A stretch of DNA of 64,000 nucleotides, from assembly GCA_029204225.1 (NCBI GenBank), contig CM055096.1, forward strand, positions 43,695,967-43,759,966. Direction: 5' to 3'. The notes beneath the pieces were generated by a model. The model was not told where the DNA came from. It worked only from the letters and a program-made list of their open reading frames with translations, and ran no database searches. The DNA comes from Diphasiastrum complanatum. Lineage: Eukaryota; Streptophyta; Lycopodiopsida; Lycopodiales; Lycopodiaceae. Shown here piece after piece: positions 23,080 to 34,441 of the stretch. Made by a program: the position numbers and the translations under genes. Each line of letters opens with the position of its first letter. Positions within the stretch are counted from its first letter, which is position 1.

Positions 23080-24562
23080 CTCTCTGGCTACAAGATGGGT
23101 AGCTGCAGGAACTGTCCAATCCGGTCCATGAGCTCATACACCAGTCCAAGTGTCGACCCCTCGCTGTCAGCCATGCGGAGCACAATGTAGAGTGGTCGAA
23201 GCAGTCCTGACAATGTCTGTGCATCCCTCCAGAACTGGTCTCCCCTCACCGTGGAAGAAAAGAGCTCCCCATCCTCAGTGTGCGGAAATGTACTGGCACC
23301 CCAAAGATCACTGGCAACCATCTGTAGAAGCTGGGCCCTGCACCTGATCAAACGGTCGATGACCACCAAGTCGAATGCAAAGCGCGTGGGGGCTGGCTTA
23401 CGGAGGTCCAGATGGCTGAACACCCGGAACATGGCAAGAACACGCCTCTTTCTGGTGACAAAAGTCACCAGGAAGAGGGCCTCCCGGACGATGGCTCTAA
23501 CCCAGGGAAGTGCTCCAATGTCCCCCATCAAAAGGTCTATGTCGTGGGCTGCACAGGGGGTATGAACAATATGAGGGAACTCGGCCTCTAGCAGTACACC
23601 CATCTGAATGCAGTTCGTGGCATTGTCCGTCACCACCGTGACGACATGTTGTGGGCCTATGGCTAGGATGGAAGACCTGATGACATCAAACATGAACTCT
23701 GCAGATATGACTCTCCCCCCCCTGCTGCAATCCACTGCCCTCAAAAACTGTGTGCCCATGCAGCTGGAGACCAGTATGTTGAGGATCGGCCTCCTCCTGA
23801 CATCAGTCCAGCCATCAGACATGATGCTGCAACCGTAAGTGGCCCAGTGCCGACGCAGAGGCTCCATCTCTCTAGACAAGGACTCCACCCTATCCCTCAG
23901 CATGTGTGTGCGGACAACCTCTGAACTAGGGACTCTCCAGCTAGGGCTGACAGACTGTGCAAGGCGGAAGGCCCTTCTGAAGGGCTCAGAGTCGGTGATG
24001 GCAAAGGGCAGGTTCAGCTCGTAAACCAGACTGGCCACGGCCTGTGTGGCCTCTCTGTCCATGTGCGGCTGATGCGCGCCGCGAATGGTCTGCTGCACAA
24101 GGGCTCTCCCTGGTGGACGACGGGTGGTGGACCTCCAGCACGGTGCACCAACCGTGACGGGAATGGACGATGACGCGACAGGCCGGGCGCTGGTGGATGC
24201 ATCGGCTGTAGACGTGGAATGGGGAGAGTGGGATGCACTAGCAGGGATGGGTGCAGCAGCATAGGTGGGGTGCACTGGTGGAGGGGCAACATCTGGCATG
24301 GGGTACGAAAACTGCTGGCTGAGGAGGTCATCCCGATGGGAAGGGAAGGAAGAAGGGATCTCTTCCACATCCTCGAAGGCCCGCCCAGTACCATCCTGGG
24401 CCTGCTCGGGTGGCGGAGAGTCCATGAGAAAGTCGTAGACTGGTGGAGTGCGAGCAACAGTGGGTGGTGGTGGAACCGCAGTGGCAACTGTCGGACGCAA
24501 TGGGACGGGATCCACCGGAATCTGAGCAGATGGGGGTGCATGAGGCAGAGCTGTCTGAGGGG
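23080..24562 (-). pseudogene. hAT transposase exon: catalytic core (DUF659-type), 3' part of split exon
   Basis: A Pro-rich N-terminal segment (to about 24,150) is followed by the catalytic region: LVYELNLPFAI; the first Asp motif SDGWTD (about 23,830); a second Asp motif VVTDNATNCIQMG (about 23,620); and THTPCAAHDIDLLMGDIG-like HIVHTPCAAHDIDLLM. The last part is ASDLWGASTFP and LVYELMDRIGQFL. This is the plant DUF659/hAT RNase H-like fold. The exon ends at a GTAAGC donor (23,079), and a TAG at 23,088-23,090 interrupts the frame shortly before it. The exon is cut at 24,562 by the Ty3 element; the first half lies at 30,892-31,277. Confidence 0.82.
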
Positions 24563-24567
24563 CAAAG

Positions 24568-24925
24568 TGTAATAGATCCTAACACCACAGTAGGGCAAAC
24601 ACTAACTGATCCACCCAACCTTGCCTACTCCCTGATATAGAGTAAGCCCCTCCTAGCCCAGTGTGAGGACTGGTAGCATGCAACTGCCAAGTGTCGGCCA
24701 CGTGGCACTGACGTGGCCGACTGCACGTCGGGACCCAACTGGGGGCCCTATCCTGCTGACAGGGTCCCTAGGCTGTGTTAGGCCCGCCATGGCTATGGAC
24801 CGTGCTGGGGCACACCACTCACACTGTCTTGCCCTGTTGGTCATGTACGCTGGACACGACCCTGACTGTGGTATCTGACCTATCTGTGTTCTCTAGGGTT
24901 CGGCACTGGTTACGAACTCGTAACA
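24568..24925 (-). repeat. 3' LTR of chromovirus copy 1
   Basis: 358 bp; on the element's strand it begins TGTTACGA and ends ATTACA. It contains an inverted repeat around a G-box-like CACGTG (24,693-24,721). Confidence 0.95.
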
Positions 24926-24942
24926 CTCCCTCCCCCTTAAGA
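24926..24942 (-). promoter_or_regulatory. Polypurine tract, chromovirus copy 1
   Basis: On the element's strand AAGGGGGAGGGAG lies directly before the 3' LTR, the usual primer for plus-strand DNA synthesis. Confidence 0.9.
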
Positions 24943-26742
24943 ACCGTCTTGGTCCTCTAAGACAAAGTCTGGAAAAATCTTGCGAAGGACGCTGCCTCTT
25001 TCCCAAGTGGCATTCTCAACAGGCTGATCATTCCACTTAACCAGATATTCTCGGTATAGAGTATGACGAGTCTGCGTCTCTCTACTATCAAGAATTTCCT
25101 CTGGTTCATGTGGAGGTTGTTGAGGATCCAATGGGAGAACTAGAACACTGTCCCCTACCAGATTATCTGATCTGGTTAAGGCTTTTCGTAACTGACTTAC
25201 ATGAAAAACTGGAAAAACCTTACTGCTGTGTGGGAGTTCTAGTTCATAGGTGACCTCGCCTAGTCTCCTACTGATGGTAAAGGGACCACAATACCTTGGA
25301 GACAACTTAGCACACACTCCTGATTTGAGGGTTTTAGAGTCAACTGGGACTCTCAAGTAGACTTTCTCACCAGTGGAGAACTGCACATCCCGTCTGTGTG
25401 GATCTGCATAATGCCTGGCTCGATCCTGGGATTGTCTAATGCTACGCTTAGCATGTTCTATCATCTGGTTTAGGTCTTCTAAAAAGTTTCTGGCTGCTTC
25501 AACTTTTTCTTGTTTAAACCCTACAGCTGTGGGTGAGCGTGGCTGAAAACCGTACATCAGCATAAATGGGCTGTATCCCGTAGCTGAATGTTTGGTACTA
25601 TTGTAAGCAAACTCTAATATCGAGAGATACTCCTCCCAATTAGTCTGCCTCTTGCTGACGTATGCACGAAGCATATCCTCCAGCACTTGATTTACCCTTT
25701 CTGTTTGACCGTCCGTCTGTGGATGGTCGGTGGTACTCATATTAAGTTTAGTATGGAGATGATGGAATACTGCCTTCCAAAAATTTCCAGTAAACTTACT
25801 GTCCCGGTCGCTGACTATGCCGAAAGGTAGACCGTATAATTTAAATAGCCCGTCTACAAACAACCTCGCTAACTCTGGAGCTCTAACGGTTGTTTTGGTC
25901 GGAATAAAATGAGCCATTTTGGTCAGACGGTCAACTGTGACCCATATAGCGTCATTACCCTTTTGGGTTTTTAGCAGGCCTACTATAAAATCCATGGAGA
26001 TACTCTCCCATTTACCAACTGGTATTTCTAAGGGATGCAACAACCCTCCTGCCTTTAAACGCTCTGCTTTATTTACTTGACATTTCTGGCAACTGGTTAC
26101 ATACTGGTGGACGTCCTTTTTCATACTGGGCCAAAAAAATTGCCTACGAAGAAGCTCATAGGTCTTCTGTATGCCTGGGTGTCCCGCGCTAGGATTGTCA
26201 TGACATTCATATAGGACCTGCTGCCTATAATCCTCTGAATTGGGGACACATACTCTATCTCTATAGAGCAAGTACTCATCCTGAATGGAATACTGTTTCC
26301 ATTTGAATCCTTGAGTCAACTGACCCTCAACCACTGGGGTTTGCTTGGGTAATACAGGCTCAGAATCCTCAACGTCATCTGACGACGTATACTCGGACTC
26401 ATCATCATCCTCAACGGAAGCTGCCGTATTCTTGGATGAACTGGCACCAGCCCCGGGAACTGGTTCTGGAGTCTGTAACTGTCTGTTCTGGACTGAGTTC
26501 CAGATAGTAGAGAAGAATGCATCATGCTGGCATTTCCCTCTCAAGGACTCGAGTAACTCATTACGAATCTGAGTAAAACTCAGCTCGTTTATCATAGGCA
26601 TTCTGCTAAGGGCATCTGCTACTGTATTGAATTTTCCACGTCTATATCTGATAGACATGTCAAACTCTTGCATCAACTCTGCCCAACGAGCTTTCTGACC
26701 TCTAAGCTCAGGTTGATTGCAAAGGTATCTGAGGACTCTCAT
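24937..26742 (-). CDS. Chromovirus pol, C-terminal part (integrase, chromodomain)
   Basis: This continues the polyprotein after the one-base shift: end of RNase H ([17 protein letters not shown]), the zinc-binding HHCC domain of integrase ([20 protein letters not shown]), and the DDE core ([27 protein letters not shown]). The GPF/Y-like [11 protein letters not shown] block and a chromodomain follow ([16 protein letters not shown], about residues 561-580). The chromodomain places the element in the chromovirus branch, whose integrases can read chromatin marks when choosing targets (known for the group). The Met at 26,742 is internal and is not a real start. Confidence 0.95.
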   Translation of the reverse strand: MRVLRYLCNQPELRGQKARWAELMQEFDMSIRYRRGKFNTVADALSRMPMINELSFTQIRNELLESLRGKCQHDAFFSTIWNSVQNRQLQTPEPVPGAGASSSKNTAASVEDDDESEYTSSDDVEDSEPVLPKQTPVVEGQLTQGFKWKQYSIQDEYLLYRDRVCVPNSEDYRQQVLYECHDNPSAGHPGIQKTYELLRRQFFWPSMKKDVHQYVTSCQKCQVNKAERLKAGGLLHPLEIPVGKWESISMDFIVGLLKTQKGNDAIWVTVDRLTKMAHFIPTKTTVRAPELARLFVDGLFKLYGLPFGIVSDRDSKFTGNFWKAVFHHLHTKLNMSTTDHPQTDGQTERVNQVLEDMLRAYVSKRQTNWEEYLSILEFAYNSTKHSATGYSPFMLMYGFQPRSPTAVGFKQEKVEAARNFLEDLNQMIEHAKRSIRQSQDRARHYADPHRRDVQFSTGEKVYLRVPVDSKTLKSGVCAKLSPRYCGPFTISRRLGEVTYELELPHSSKVFPVFHVSQLRKALTRSDNLVGDSVLVLPLDPQQPPHEPEEILDSRETQTRHTLYREYLVKWNDQPVENATWERGSVLRKIFPDFVLEDQDGS

Positions 26743-29725
26743 GGTCTGTCAGGACCTCAAAGTTGGCACCATACAAATAATGCCTCCAAGTCTTAAGGGC
26801 ATGGACTATAGAAAAGAGTTCCTTTTCATAGGCACTGTACCTAGTCTGTGCTGGCTCGAGTTTTTTACTCTCGAACGCAACTGGTCGTCCACCCTGAGTT
26901 AGCACAGCACCTACTGCAAAGTCGCGAGCATCTGTTTCGACCACAAATGGCTGATTGGGGTCGACGACTTTTAAAACTGGTGCTGTAGCTAAGGCTGTTT
27001 TGAGAGCATCAAAGCTCTCCTGTTGTGCGGACTCCCAAATGAACTCCTTTCCCTTCCCCTTAAGGAGATTTGTCATAGGGACTGCTATCTGAGCATATTC
27101 CTTGACAAATCGTCTGTAATATCCCGCCAGACCAAGAAAGATTTGAAGTTCCAAAATATTCTGAGGTCTCAGCCAATTGACTATGGCTTTAACCTTATTT
27201 GGATCCATCTTAATCCCATCTGAAGAGATAATGTGACCCAAATATGCTACTTCTTCAACGAAGAATTCACACTTGGATTGTTTAGCATAAAGCTTATGCT
27301 TTCTGAGCAGTCGAAACACCTTTCTGAGGTATTTTAGATGCTCCTTCCTGGTTTTGCTGTAAACGAGGATGTCATCTAAAAATACGACTACAAATTTACC
27401 CAAGTATGGTCTGAGGACACTGTTCATCAAGGTCATAAAGGTAGCTGGAGCATTTGTGAGCCCAAATGGCATCACCTTAAACTCATAATGACCGTGACGA
27501 GTCCTAAAAGCTGTTTTCGAGACATCTTCCGATTTTATACGGACTTGATGATATCCTGATCTGAGGTCTATTTTGCTGAAAAACTTAGCCCCGTCGAGTT
27601 GATCAAACAACTCGTCTGCTCGAGGCATAGGGTATTTATTCTTAATTGTGACTTTATTGAGGGCTCTGTAATCTACGCAAAGATGCATAGACCCCTCTTT
27701 CTTTTTCACCAATAGGACTGGTGAGGCCCATGGTGAACTACTGGTCTGAATTTGGCCTTTCCCAAGATAGTCTGTTAACTGCCTAGTTATTTCTTCATCC
27801 TCTGTTCGGCTGACCCGATACGGAGGTTTAGAAACAGGTGCTGTACCTGGTACTAGGTTTATTACATGATCTACCTCTCTGCTAGGTGGTAAACCATGTG
27901 GCAAATCTTCAGGAAAAACATCTTTAAATTTAGACAATAAAGTTTCTAATTTACTGATTTTCTGCTGAATAGAACTGGAAATAGAAACTTCAGGAATAAA
28001 CTGAAAGTCACATAAGAATACCTGATGGTCTTCGTCTCTGATTAGCTGACAGAGCTCTGAACTGCAGACCATAGGGCTGTTGGGAACATCATGCTCCCCA
28101 TGCAACTGGATCTCTCGGCCTTTATACTGAAAGCTGAGGGTGTTCTCCTGATAATTTCTGTGGAGGGAAGGTCCTAAACTGTAGAGCCAATCTCTCCCGA
28201 GAACAATGTCTGTTCGATCCAGGTGCATTATCTGAAAGTTTATTTGATCTTGGTACCCCTGAATACCAAGATTTAACTTACTTACCATAGTTTCCCATAT
28301 TTTTTTATCTTCACCCTTAGCTAATGAAACTATGTACCTATGCTGACTAGGTACTTCTGGTAGTTTAAGCTTTTTAACCAGGGTGTGGTTGATGAAATTA
28401 TGGGTTGCCCCATCATCAACCATGACTCTTACTGACTGGTTACCAACTTTCCCATGCATACGTACTAGGTCATGCGGCCCAAAGCTGAAGGGTCTCGCTA
28501 GCATTGCAGAGGTTAGCTGGCAACAGTGTTCATGATCTTCATGATACACTTTGATCTCGGAAGCTGCCGAGTCACTGGGGGAACATACAGTCTGAACAAG
28601 ATGAACTTGTTTTTTATCTTTCTTATCTTTTTTAGTGAAAGGCCCCTTGGGACACTGTCCGACTGTGTGTCCCTTGCCCATACACACAAAGCACAAACGT
28701 TCTTGTTTGGCTTTCTCAAAATCATCTGGTTTTAAGGGCTGTATGAGTGAAGGGCGTTTCTGAGGAGCTTCACCTTTAAATTTATCTTCTTTCTTTCTTT
28801 TTAAAAATTTCTTTTTAAATTGAAAGTCTTTCTGAGGAAGCTGCTCAGAAAGTGGTTGTTGTCTCGCTCTCTTCCTACCCACTGAATCATCATAGATTTG
28901 AGCATATCTGAGAGCTTGCTCAAGGGTAGTAGGCGAGTTTCTCTGGACCTCTACTTTATATTCATCTTTGAGGCCACGGACAAATCCCCTGATTTTTTGA
29001 TAGTCATCCATATTTTTAATCTTTAAAATTGCCTCTCGATACTGCGAGATATATTGGATGAGGGACTTGTCCATTACTGTTCTTTCCCAGGCTTCCCAGG
29101 CTCTATCAAGTTCATTCTCTGGTAGAAATTCTCTTAGGAAAGCTTCTTCAAAAGCTTTCCATGACCGGGGAGTCTGCCCAGTCTCCTGGAGATTTAACCA
29201 CCACTTATAGGCCATAGGCCCTAAAGAAAGACTGGCCTCAATTGCTTGCAAATGGTCAGGGGTCTGTTTAAGAGCATGAATGTTCTTCCATTTGCTGAGG
29301 AAGGTTTGTAGAATATCTGCATTTCTATCCTTCTCTTCCCCATTAAAAGTAGGAGGCTTTAAATCTTTAAAAACACTGGGGTGAGACCGTAAAGTCTCAC
29401 CCGAAACTGATGGAAGTGGAGAAGGGGATAACTGAGAAGTGGAGGGAAGGCTTCCTTTCGCGGAGCTCAAAATCAAGTTTTTGAGTTCAGCGAACGAGTC
29501 GTCCACACTGGACTTGAAATTGGCTAATGCCAGCTTCAGTTCATCCACTTCTGTTACCAATTGGAGGAACTGCTCCTTGGTAACCAGTTCGTCGAGTTCT
29601 TCGGCGAACTGTTCCTGTTCTTCTACTTCCATGGGTTCCTTCCCTTTTCTGTAAGCCAAGGCTTCTGTTTCAAGTTCGTCGAAGCCTCTCTCCTGGGGTT
29701 GATCAGGTCCCTGAGGAGTGGTCAT
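26733..29725 (-). CDS. Chromovirus gag-pol polyprotein, N-terminal part (gag, PR, RT, RNase H)
   Basis: The frame starts [15 protein letters not shown] at 29,725. Gag includes the [20 protein letters not shown] block and a zinc knuckle [14 protein letters not shown] (residues about 343-356). The protease has [10 protein letters not shown] (about residue 433), with D-D-G in place of the usual D-S/T-G. RT has the YRALNKV (about 683) and [10 protein letters not shown] (about 779) motifs, and RNase H begins [10 protein letters not shown] (about 925). The frame runs out after [15 protein letters not shown] because of one extra base near 26,733 compared with copy 2. The product would form the capsid and copy the RNA in cytoplasmic particles. 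Confidence 0.95.
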
Positions 29726-30514
29726 CTTCGAAACTGAAAGAGAGCTACCTTAACTTCTGAAGGAAAAAAGTCTAAAAGACTAATTTACAACTATACAAGG
29801 GAAAGGAAAGATGACTTAGCTGTTTCTGAGGACTGTACTTCCAAAGAAAGAATGAAGAGGAACCCTTTCAGCTCTTTTCCCCAAAATTTCAGACCTGCTG
29901 TTCCGAAAAATGCCAGTTTGAGGCTTCAAAACGGTACTAAATTTCCCGGTTTTTTGAGGATAGTAGCTCGCTGGTCTGATTGCAATCCAACTTGTCCACA
30001 AAAAGGCAAATCTGAAGTCCAAAAACCCTTCTGAGTTCTGAAATTTCAGAAGTCTCCTACTCGCTGATCTGGTAGGAATCCTCTTGCTCCAAATCTCTGA
30101 CGTTGGGGCCCAAAAACTTGTTGAAAAACCAAATTTTCAGAAGCACTGGCAGCGCTGGCCCTGCTCCTCTTTTTTGGCTTCCAACTCGCTGAGAACCAGT
30201 AACTTTTTCCCTGGAAATCGGATGTAGGTCTCTGACTGTTCAGCGATGGAGGTGCTGGCTTCTTCCTACTCTAATTTCGCTGGGAAAACTACGAAGAATC
30301 CTCTGAACTCAGTGAGAAACAGCTGTTTTTTCAGCGAGTTACCTACACTTGGAATCTGACTCCTTGCTACTATGATTTCTCAGTGGAAATCAGAAGTTTG
30401 AAGGCTGCTCCTACAGCGATCCTCCTCCTCTATTCCTTTCTGAGAATCTGAGAAACACTTCCTATCTTCTGATAGCTTTCTCTACTGCTGTCCTAAACTC
30501 CCTAGGATGGAGAT

Positions 30515-30527
30515 GGCTCTGATACCA
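30515..30527 (-). promoter_or_regulatory. tRNA-Met primer-binding site, chromovirus copy 1
   Basis: On the element's strand TGGTATCAGAGCC begins two bases after the 5' LTR. It matches the 3' end of plant initiator tRNA-Met. Confidence 0.92.
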
Positions 30528-30528
30528 G

Positions 30529-30886
30529 TGTAATAGATCCTAACACCACAGTAGGGCAAACACTAACTGATCCACCCAACCTTGCCTACTCCCTGATATA
30601 GAGTAAGCCCCTCCTAGCCCAGTGTGAGGACTGGTAGCATGCAACTGCCAAGTGTCGGCCACGTGGCACTGTCGTGGCCGACTGCACGTCGGGACCCAAC
30701 TGGGGGCCCTATCCTGCTGACAGGGTCCCTAGGCTGTGTTAGGCCCGCCATGGCTATGGACCGTGCTGGGGCACACTACTCACACTGTCTTGCCCTGTTG
30801 GTCATGTACGCTGGACACGACCCTGACTGTGGTATCTGACCTATCTGTGTTCTCTAGGGTTCGGCACTGGTTACGAACTCGTAACA
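30529..30886 (-). repeat. 5' LTR of chromovirus copy 1
   Basis: 358 bp, differing from the 3' LTR only at about 30,672 (T for A) and at about 30,777 (T for C). On the element's strand a CTATATC TATA-like motif lies near the downstream end. Confidence 0.95.
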
Positions 30887-31277
30887 CAAAGGGACCAGAG
30901 GAGGATGCACTCCCTCTCCTCGTGCGTGCCAGCCAAGCAGGCAGCAACTCTGGGTTAGTCACATAAGGAGCGGTGCAAAATCGGAGAACGCCCTCCGAAA
31001 TGGTGTTCTCCCCTGCCACGAGCCGCGGCCCGTAGGTGTCCAGTAGTCGCTGCCTGTCGGGGACGGTCATGTTGCCACAAGGGGCAGCATTCAAGGTGGC
31101 ACCATTTTTGGCGCGTGCACCGAGCAGATGGCCTTTAAGGCGAGTGAGGGATGCAGCAAACTCGACGAGACAGTATCGGCAGCACACGATCTTCTGACCG
31201 GTCTTGTTGGCCTTGTCGGCAACCCGCCTGACAATGTCTACCTCGTCCCACAGACCGGAAAGGTCGGATTGCACCAT
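30887..31277 (-). pseudogene. hAT transposase exon: BED zinc finger, 5' part of split exon
   Basis: It starts MVQSDLSGLWDEVDIVRRV at 31,277. The BED-type finger follows: VCCRYC (C-x2-C), then LKGHLLGARAK, then the APCGNMTVPDRQRLL block. BED fingers bind the transposon ends in hAT proteins. It stops in SSSGPF, where the Ty3 target duplication CAAAG (30,887-30,891) begins. The frame matches that of 24,562 downward, so the exon was open before the insertion. Confidence 0.85.
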
Positions 31278-31559
31278 TGCAGATGAAATGAGGGATGGAT
31301 TGCTGGAAAAAAAACAGCAGGGTTCACTGTTGGAGAGACGCTGAAAATGGGCGAATGCAGGGCAAAGGAAATCAGATGCAAGGCAGGGCGTTGCGTGGGC
31401 GATGGGCGACGCAAGGAATCAAAGGCAGGCAAGAAAAACCAGCAGCGATGGCAGGGCGGAGAGGGCGCAAAAAAATTTCAGAGGAAATGCGAGGGGGGCG
31501 GGTAGGTTTAGGTAAAAAAATATTAAAAAAAATATTAAATAATAAATATATTATTATAT

Positions 31560-31648
31560 TGCGGTACCGCGGTACCATCATGGTACCGCGGTACCAGTAT
31601 GGTCCCGCGGTACCGGGATCCGCGGTACCCAGTACTGCGGGACCTATG
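31560..31648. repeat. Right terminal and subterminal repeats of the hAT element
   Basis: GCGGTACC, GGTACCGCGG and GGATCCGCGG palindromes end in GTACTGCGGGACCTATG at 31,648. They mirror the left end and the outer part of the MITE at 40,287. Confidence 0.75.
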
Positions 31649-31656
31649 ATATATAT

Positions 31657-31812
31657 ATATACTCAGGTTTTTTTTTTTTACTATTTCGGAAACGTTTCAT
31701 ACGCTCCCCATTGTATCACACACTTGACACGTACTCATTCATCTTGTATACCTTTTGGCATGGAAAATACATTAATAAAGCTTGTTTTTCTTCTTCTTCT
31801 TCTCTCTCTCAC
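31657..31812 (+). repeat. LINE 3' tail, displaced end of L4
   Basis: After the TA repeat and a T run it reads AACGTTTCATACGCTCCCC, CTTGACACGTACT, CTTTTGGCATGGAAAATAC and AATAAAGC, then CTT/CT repeats. It is the tail missing from L4 at 19,101, so the hAT element inserted into the 3' UTR of L4. Confidence 0.8.
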
Positions 31813-32389
31813 TAAATAAACTCCTTTAAGCACTCCTTAACCCTAGCTTTCCTAAGTTGATATGGGGCACATGTAACACAAACACCAACTCATGCCGCTT
31901 GGCAACACCTTGACATAGGCATGTAATGTAGAGTAGGATGTCACTCATATATTGGACCAACTATCCCAATTACCATATGACATTTGGACAAGTACACTCA
32001 TGTATTGTACCATGTGTCCTTATCAATATATGACAAGTGTCGCTGGATCAGTCAACTCCTAAATTTGAGGAGGTGAATCCAACAAACTCTCAATGAGACA
32101 TGTCACCCAATGCCCCTGTGCAAAATATAAGCATGTCACTTCAAGCTCGTGAACCTACTCTCTACATCCATCTACAAAACCACCAGAAGCAAGTGAACAA
32201 AACCATTTTTGCTCAAAATTTATATTTACAATTTTTTACAGTTGGATAGGAATATAGAAGAATGTAGCATTGAGTTCTTTTGTCTAATTCGAACCAATTC
32301 AACCCAGTTCAAGCTTCGAACCGTCAAATCATGAAACGTTGCTCCAAGGTAGCTGCATACTCATTAGATAAACTATAGGGTTCAGTGAG
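31813..32389. other. AP1G intron sequence, nothing recognised
   Basis: No gene or clear repeat. It is probably older repeat DNA next to the Ty3 remnant that follows. Confidence 0.5.
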
Positions 32390-32800
32390 GTCATGAAGTC
32401 CAAGACATGATTGAGGCCTCAAGGCAATTGACCCTACAGACGGATGCAAATGGCATTGTCGTAGGGTCAATGTTCAATCAAGAGGGAAAGTCAATAACCT
32501 TGGGAACAAGAAGCTCATTCATGTTCTATAGAAGTATGCTATACACAAGTTAGAGGTGTACATGATCATACATTTGCTAAGAGATGTGGCAGCACTACCA
32601 ATACGGTCTAGGACTATGTTTCTACACTAGTCATAATATTTTCTTTGTCTTCCAACCAGCTAGTCTTGAGGGTCACCAAGCTAGTTGGACCAAGTTGATG
32701 CAACAACATACCGAAATTCTGGTACCGGATAATAATGAAAGGAAAGATAATGTGTTCACTATAGAAATACCTTGTATGTATACCATAGGGGCGTTGTTGT
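32390..32800 (+). pseudogene. Decayed Ty3/gypsy fragment (RNase H and following)
   Basis: Broken frames encode QTDANGIVVGSMFNQEGKS, the RNase H block TDASG-AIGAVL-QEGKP, and then SLEGHQASWTKLMQQH, the conserved L-G-QA-W---LMQ block that follows it. Many stops; an old insertion unrelated in detail to the chromovirus. Confidence 0.7.
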
Positions 32801-33915
32801 GATAGACACTAATCTCAAGAAGGAGATCAGAGTAGCTCAACAAAACACCCACATTACTAGTGTGTGTGGGTGTACTAAGCTCGAGACATCTTATTGATGT
32901 TTTTCATGCCTCCAAGCCTCCATATCAAGGATCATAGGTAGTGAGCGATCATTTTGCCATCCAAGTATATTGTCGAAGTTTGATATAACTCCCTTGCAAT
33001 TGAAACCTATTCTTCAATTGATCATACGAAAAGCAACATGCAACTTGGTGGAAATGGATTGGGGGCGGGGGGTGGTGACAATGGATCTGGGGAGGCAACA
33101 ATATTCATTGATTGCTCCCCGTCTTTTAAAGTTTTTCACGTGTGTCGAAATTCTTTAACCTCAATACACCTGCTTAGGGTATTGTCTACTAGACTCTAGA
33201 AGTATCTATTCACGCATACGAACGGGTAGTCACCACTACATCACACAAAAAAAATATCGATTTCACACCTAGCAATTTTGGTCATAGCTTTGAGGATCAA
33301 GCTAGATCTCTCCCAAAATCATCTCTTCCAAGTAGGAGGTAAAGGCAACTTGGCGCTTCTACAGTAGTTAGTTTGTCGAACATTCTTAGATAGACTTGAC
33401 GAACAAGCTTAAAACACCCTACATCAGGCTTATGAGCCAACAAGCAGATTTCAAGGGATTGCCCAATAAGACAAAATTTGCAAGCAACTATCTATTCAAA
33501 AACAATCAGTTACTATTTGCAACTTGGTTTCGTATGTAACTAACACATAGTGGGATCTAAGGATGACACATGTTTGGCCAGTAATGATTATCATGTTGAT
33601 CTACGTTGGAACATGTCCTTTCCTAGTACTATATGGTAAATTTTGGATTACATTTTTGCTATAGCTAGACAAAGTTAACGCTTGAAATTGTAATACATTA
33701 GTCTTAAAATGAATTGTTACAAACACACACTGCGCTCCCACATGATGACACTTTGTATGCACTTTGATATCTTTATCACCATTTTGGGTACATGAGAAAA
33801 TTCATAAATCTTCCTTTATTTCGTTCTTTCCCCACTTAGAAACACTAGATTTTTTTATAATATTGGATTTCTAAACAAATGATTCATCTTTGGGATGTGA
33901 ATTGAGGAAACTAAC
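32801..33915. other. AP1G intron sequence, nothing firm
   Basis: AT-rich sequence probably including more of the decayed Ty3 element (to about 33,550). I could not assign any domain. Confidence 0.45.
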
Positions 33916-33970
33916 CTCAACCATGACTTTTATCATCTGATCGATATACCATCGCTTATTTGGGAAAAAC
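33916..33970 (-). CDS. AP1G: AP-1 gamma-adaptin exon (55 bp)
   Basis: This small exon reads FFPNKRWYIDQMIKVMVE, matching the WYIDQMLKVL block of plant gamma-adaptins. One base completes the split Lys codon, followed by 18 codons. The acceptor is TTATTCAG and the donor GTTAGT. The intron before it is only 156 bp, while the intron after it is 24 kb. Confidence 0.92.
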
Positions 33971-34126
33971 CTGAATAAGATACAAAGGATGTATGCCATC
34001 ATTAGCATAATAATACTTAATAAATCAAGTGTTTCAATACAGCCAAGAAACATTGAGTTGATGTTATATTTATCTTCTGGAGTATAAAGTGACAAAATAT
34101 GCTACATAGAAGATAGAAAAGCCTAC

Positions 34127-34290
34127 TTTTGGACTAGGTAGCATATTTTTGTAGTCAAATCCGGCTTAAACTCAGGGTCGCTCACTTTTAGGTACTCCAA
34201 AAGTTCTTTGGTGAGAGTTTTCACATTGCTTTCATTAACTAATGCACAGACAAGTTCCAAAGCTCTTCTTCTTATTGAGATGTCAGAATC
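34127..34290 (-). CDS. AP1G: AP-1 gamma-adaptin exon (164 bp)
   Basis: It reads DSDISIRRRALELV, then VNESNVKTLTKELLEYL and KPDLTTKICYL, the next conserved block of the gamma-adaptin trunk. It begins in phase 0 after TTGCAG and ends with two bases of a Lys codon before GTAGGC. The preceding intron (34,291-47,727) is 13.4 kb and holds LINE, MITE and Ty3 material. Confidence 0.93.
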
Positions 34291-34441
34291 CTGCAATCAA
34301 TAGCCAAATGTCAAGAAAATCTCCAAAAGACATTTCATGGTTAACACAGAGTAGATTTACTTCTATACAACCCTTTCAACCTCTTAAATTTTTGTATTAA
34401 AACATGTTGAGGTAGATAGAGGTAGTACAGTTGAGCTTCAA

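Larger units (their letters stand above)
24568..30886 (-). mobile_element. Ty3/gypsy chromovirus, complete, 6,319 bp (copy 1)
   Basis: Two 358-bp LTRs (24,568-24,925 and 30,529-30,886) differ at two positions by eye, so the insertion is recent. The target duplication is CAAAG on both sides (24,563-24,567 and 30,887-30,891). The primer-binding site (complement of initiator tRNA-Met) follows the 5' LTR and a purine tract precedes the 3' LTR. The inside encodes gag, protease, RT, RNase H, integrase and a C-terminal chromodomain in one polyprotein broken only by a single-base insertion. It sits in the transposase exon of the hAT element. Confidence 0.97.
19102..31648 (-). mobile_element. hAT-superfamily DNA transposon, split by a Ty3 insertion
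   Basis: The ends are CATAGTACCC at 19,102 and, on the other strand, CATAGGTCCC from 31,648; both are followed by arrays of GGTACC, GGATCC and GCGG palindromes. The flanking octamers ATGTATAT and ATATATAT could be the 8-bp target duplication, but they lie in a TA repeat and are not decisive. A small relative at 40,287-40,563 has the same ends and a perfect 8-bp duplication, which supports the hAT assignment and these borders. Without the 6.3-kb Ty3 insertion the element is about 6.2 kb. It holds a multi-exon transposase (minus strand) and a second small gene (plus strand) that converge. Confidence 0.8.

Noticed and set aside
30515-30527. tRNA-like match
   Set aside because: Only the 12-13 bases complementary to the 3' end of tRNA-Met are present; it is a primer-binding site, not a tRNA gene. 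No tRNA or rRNA gene was seen.
30624-30966. Open frames inside the chromovirus LTR and the BED exon antisense
   Set aside because: They repeat in every LTR copy in both orientations and have no coding features.
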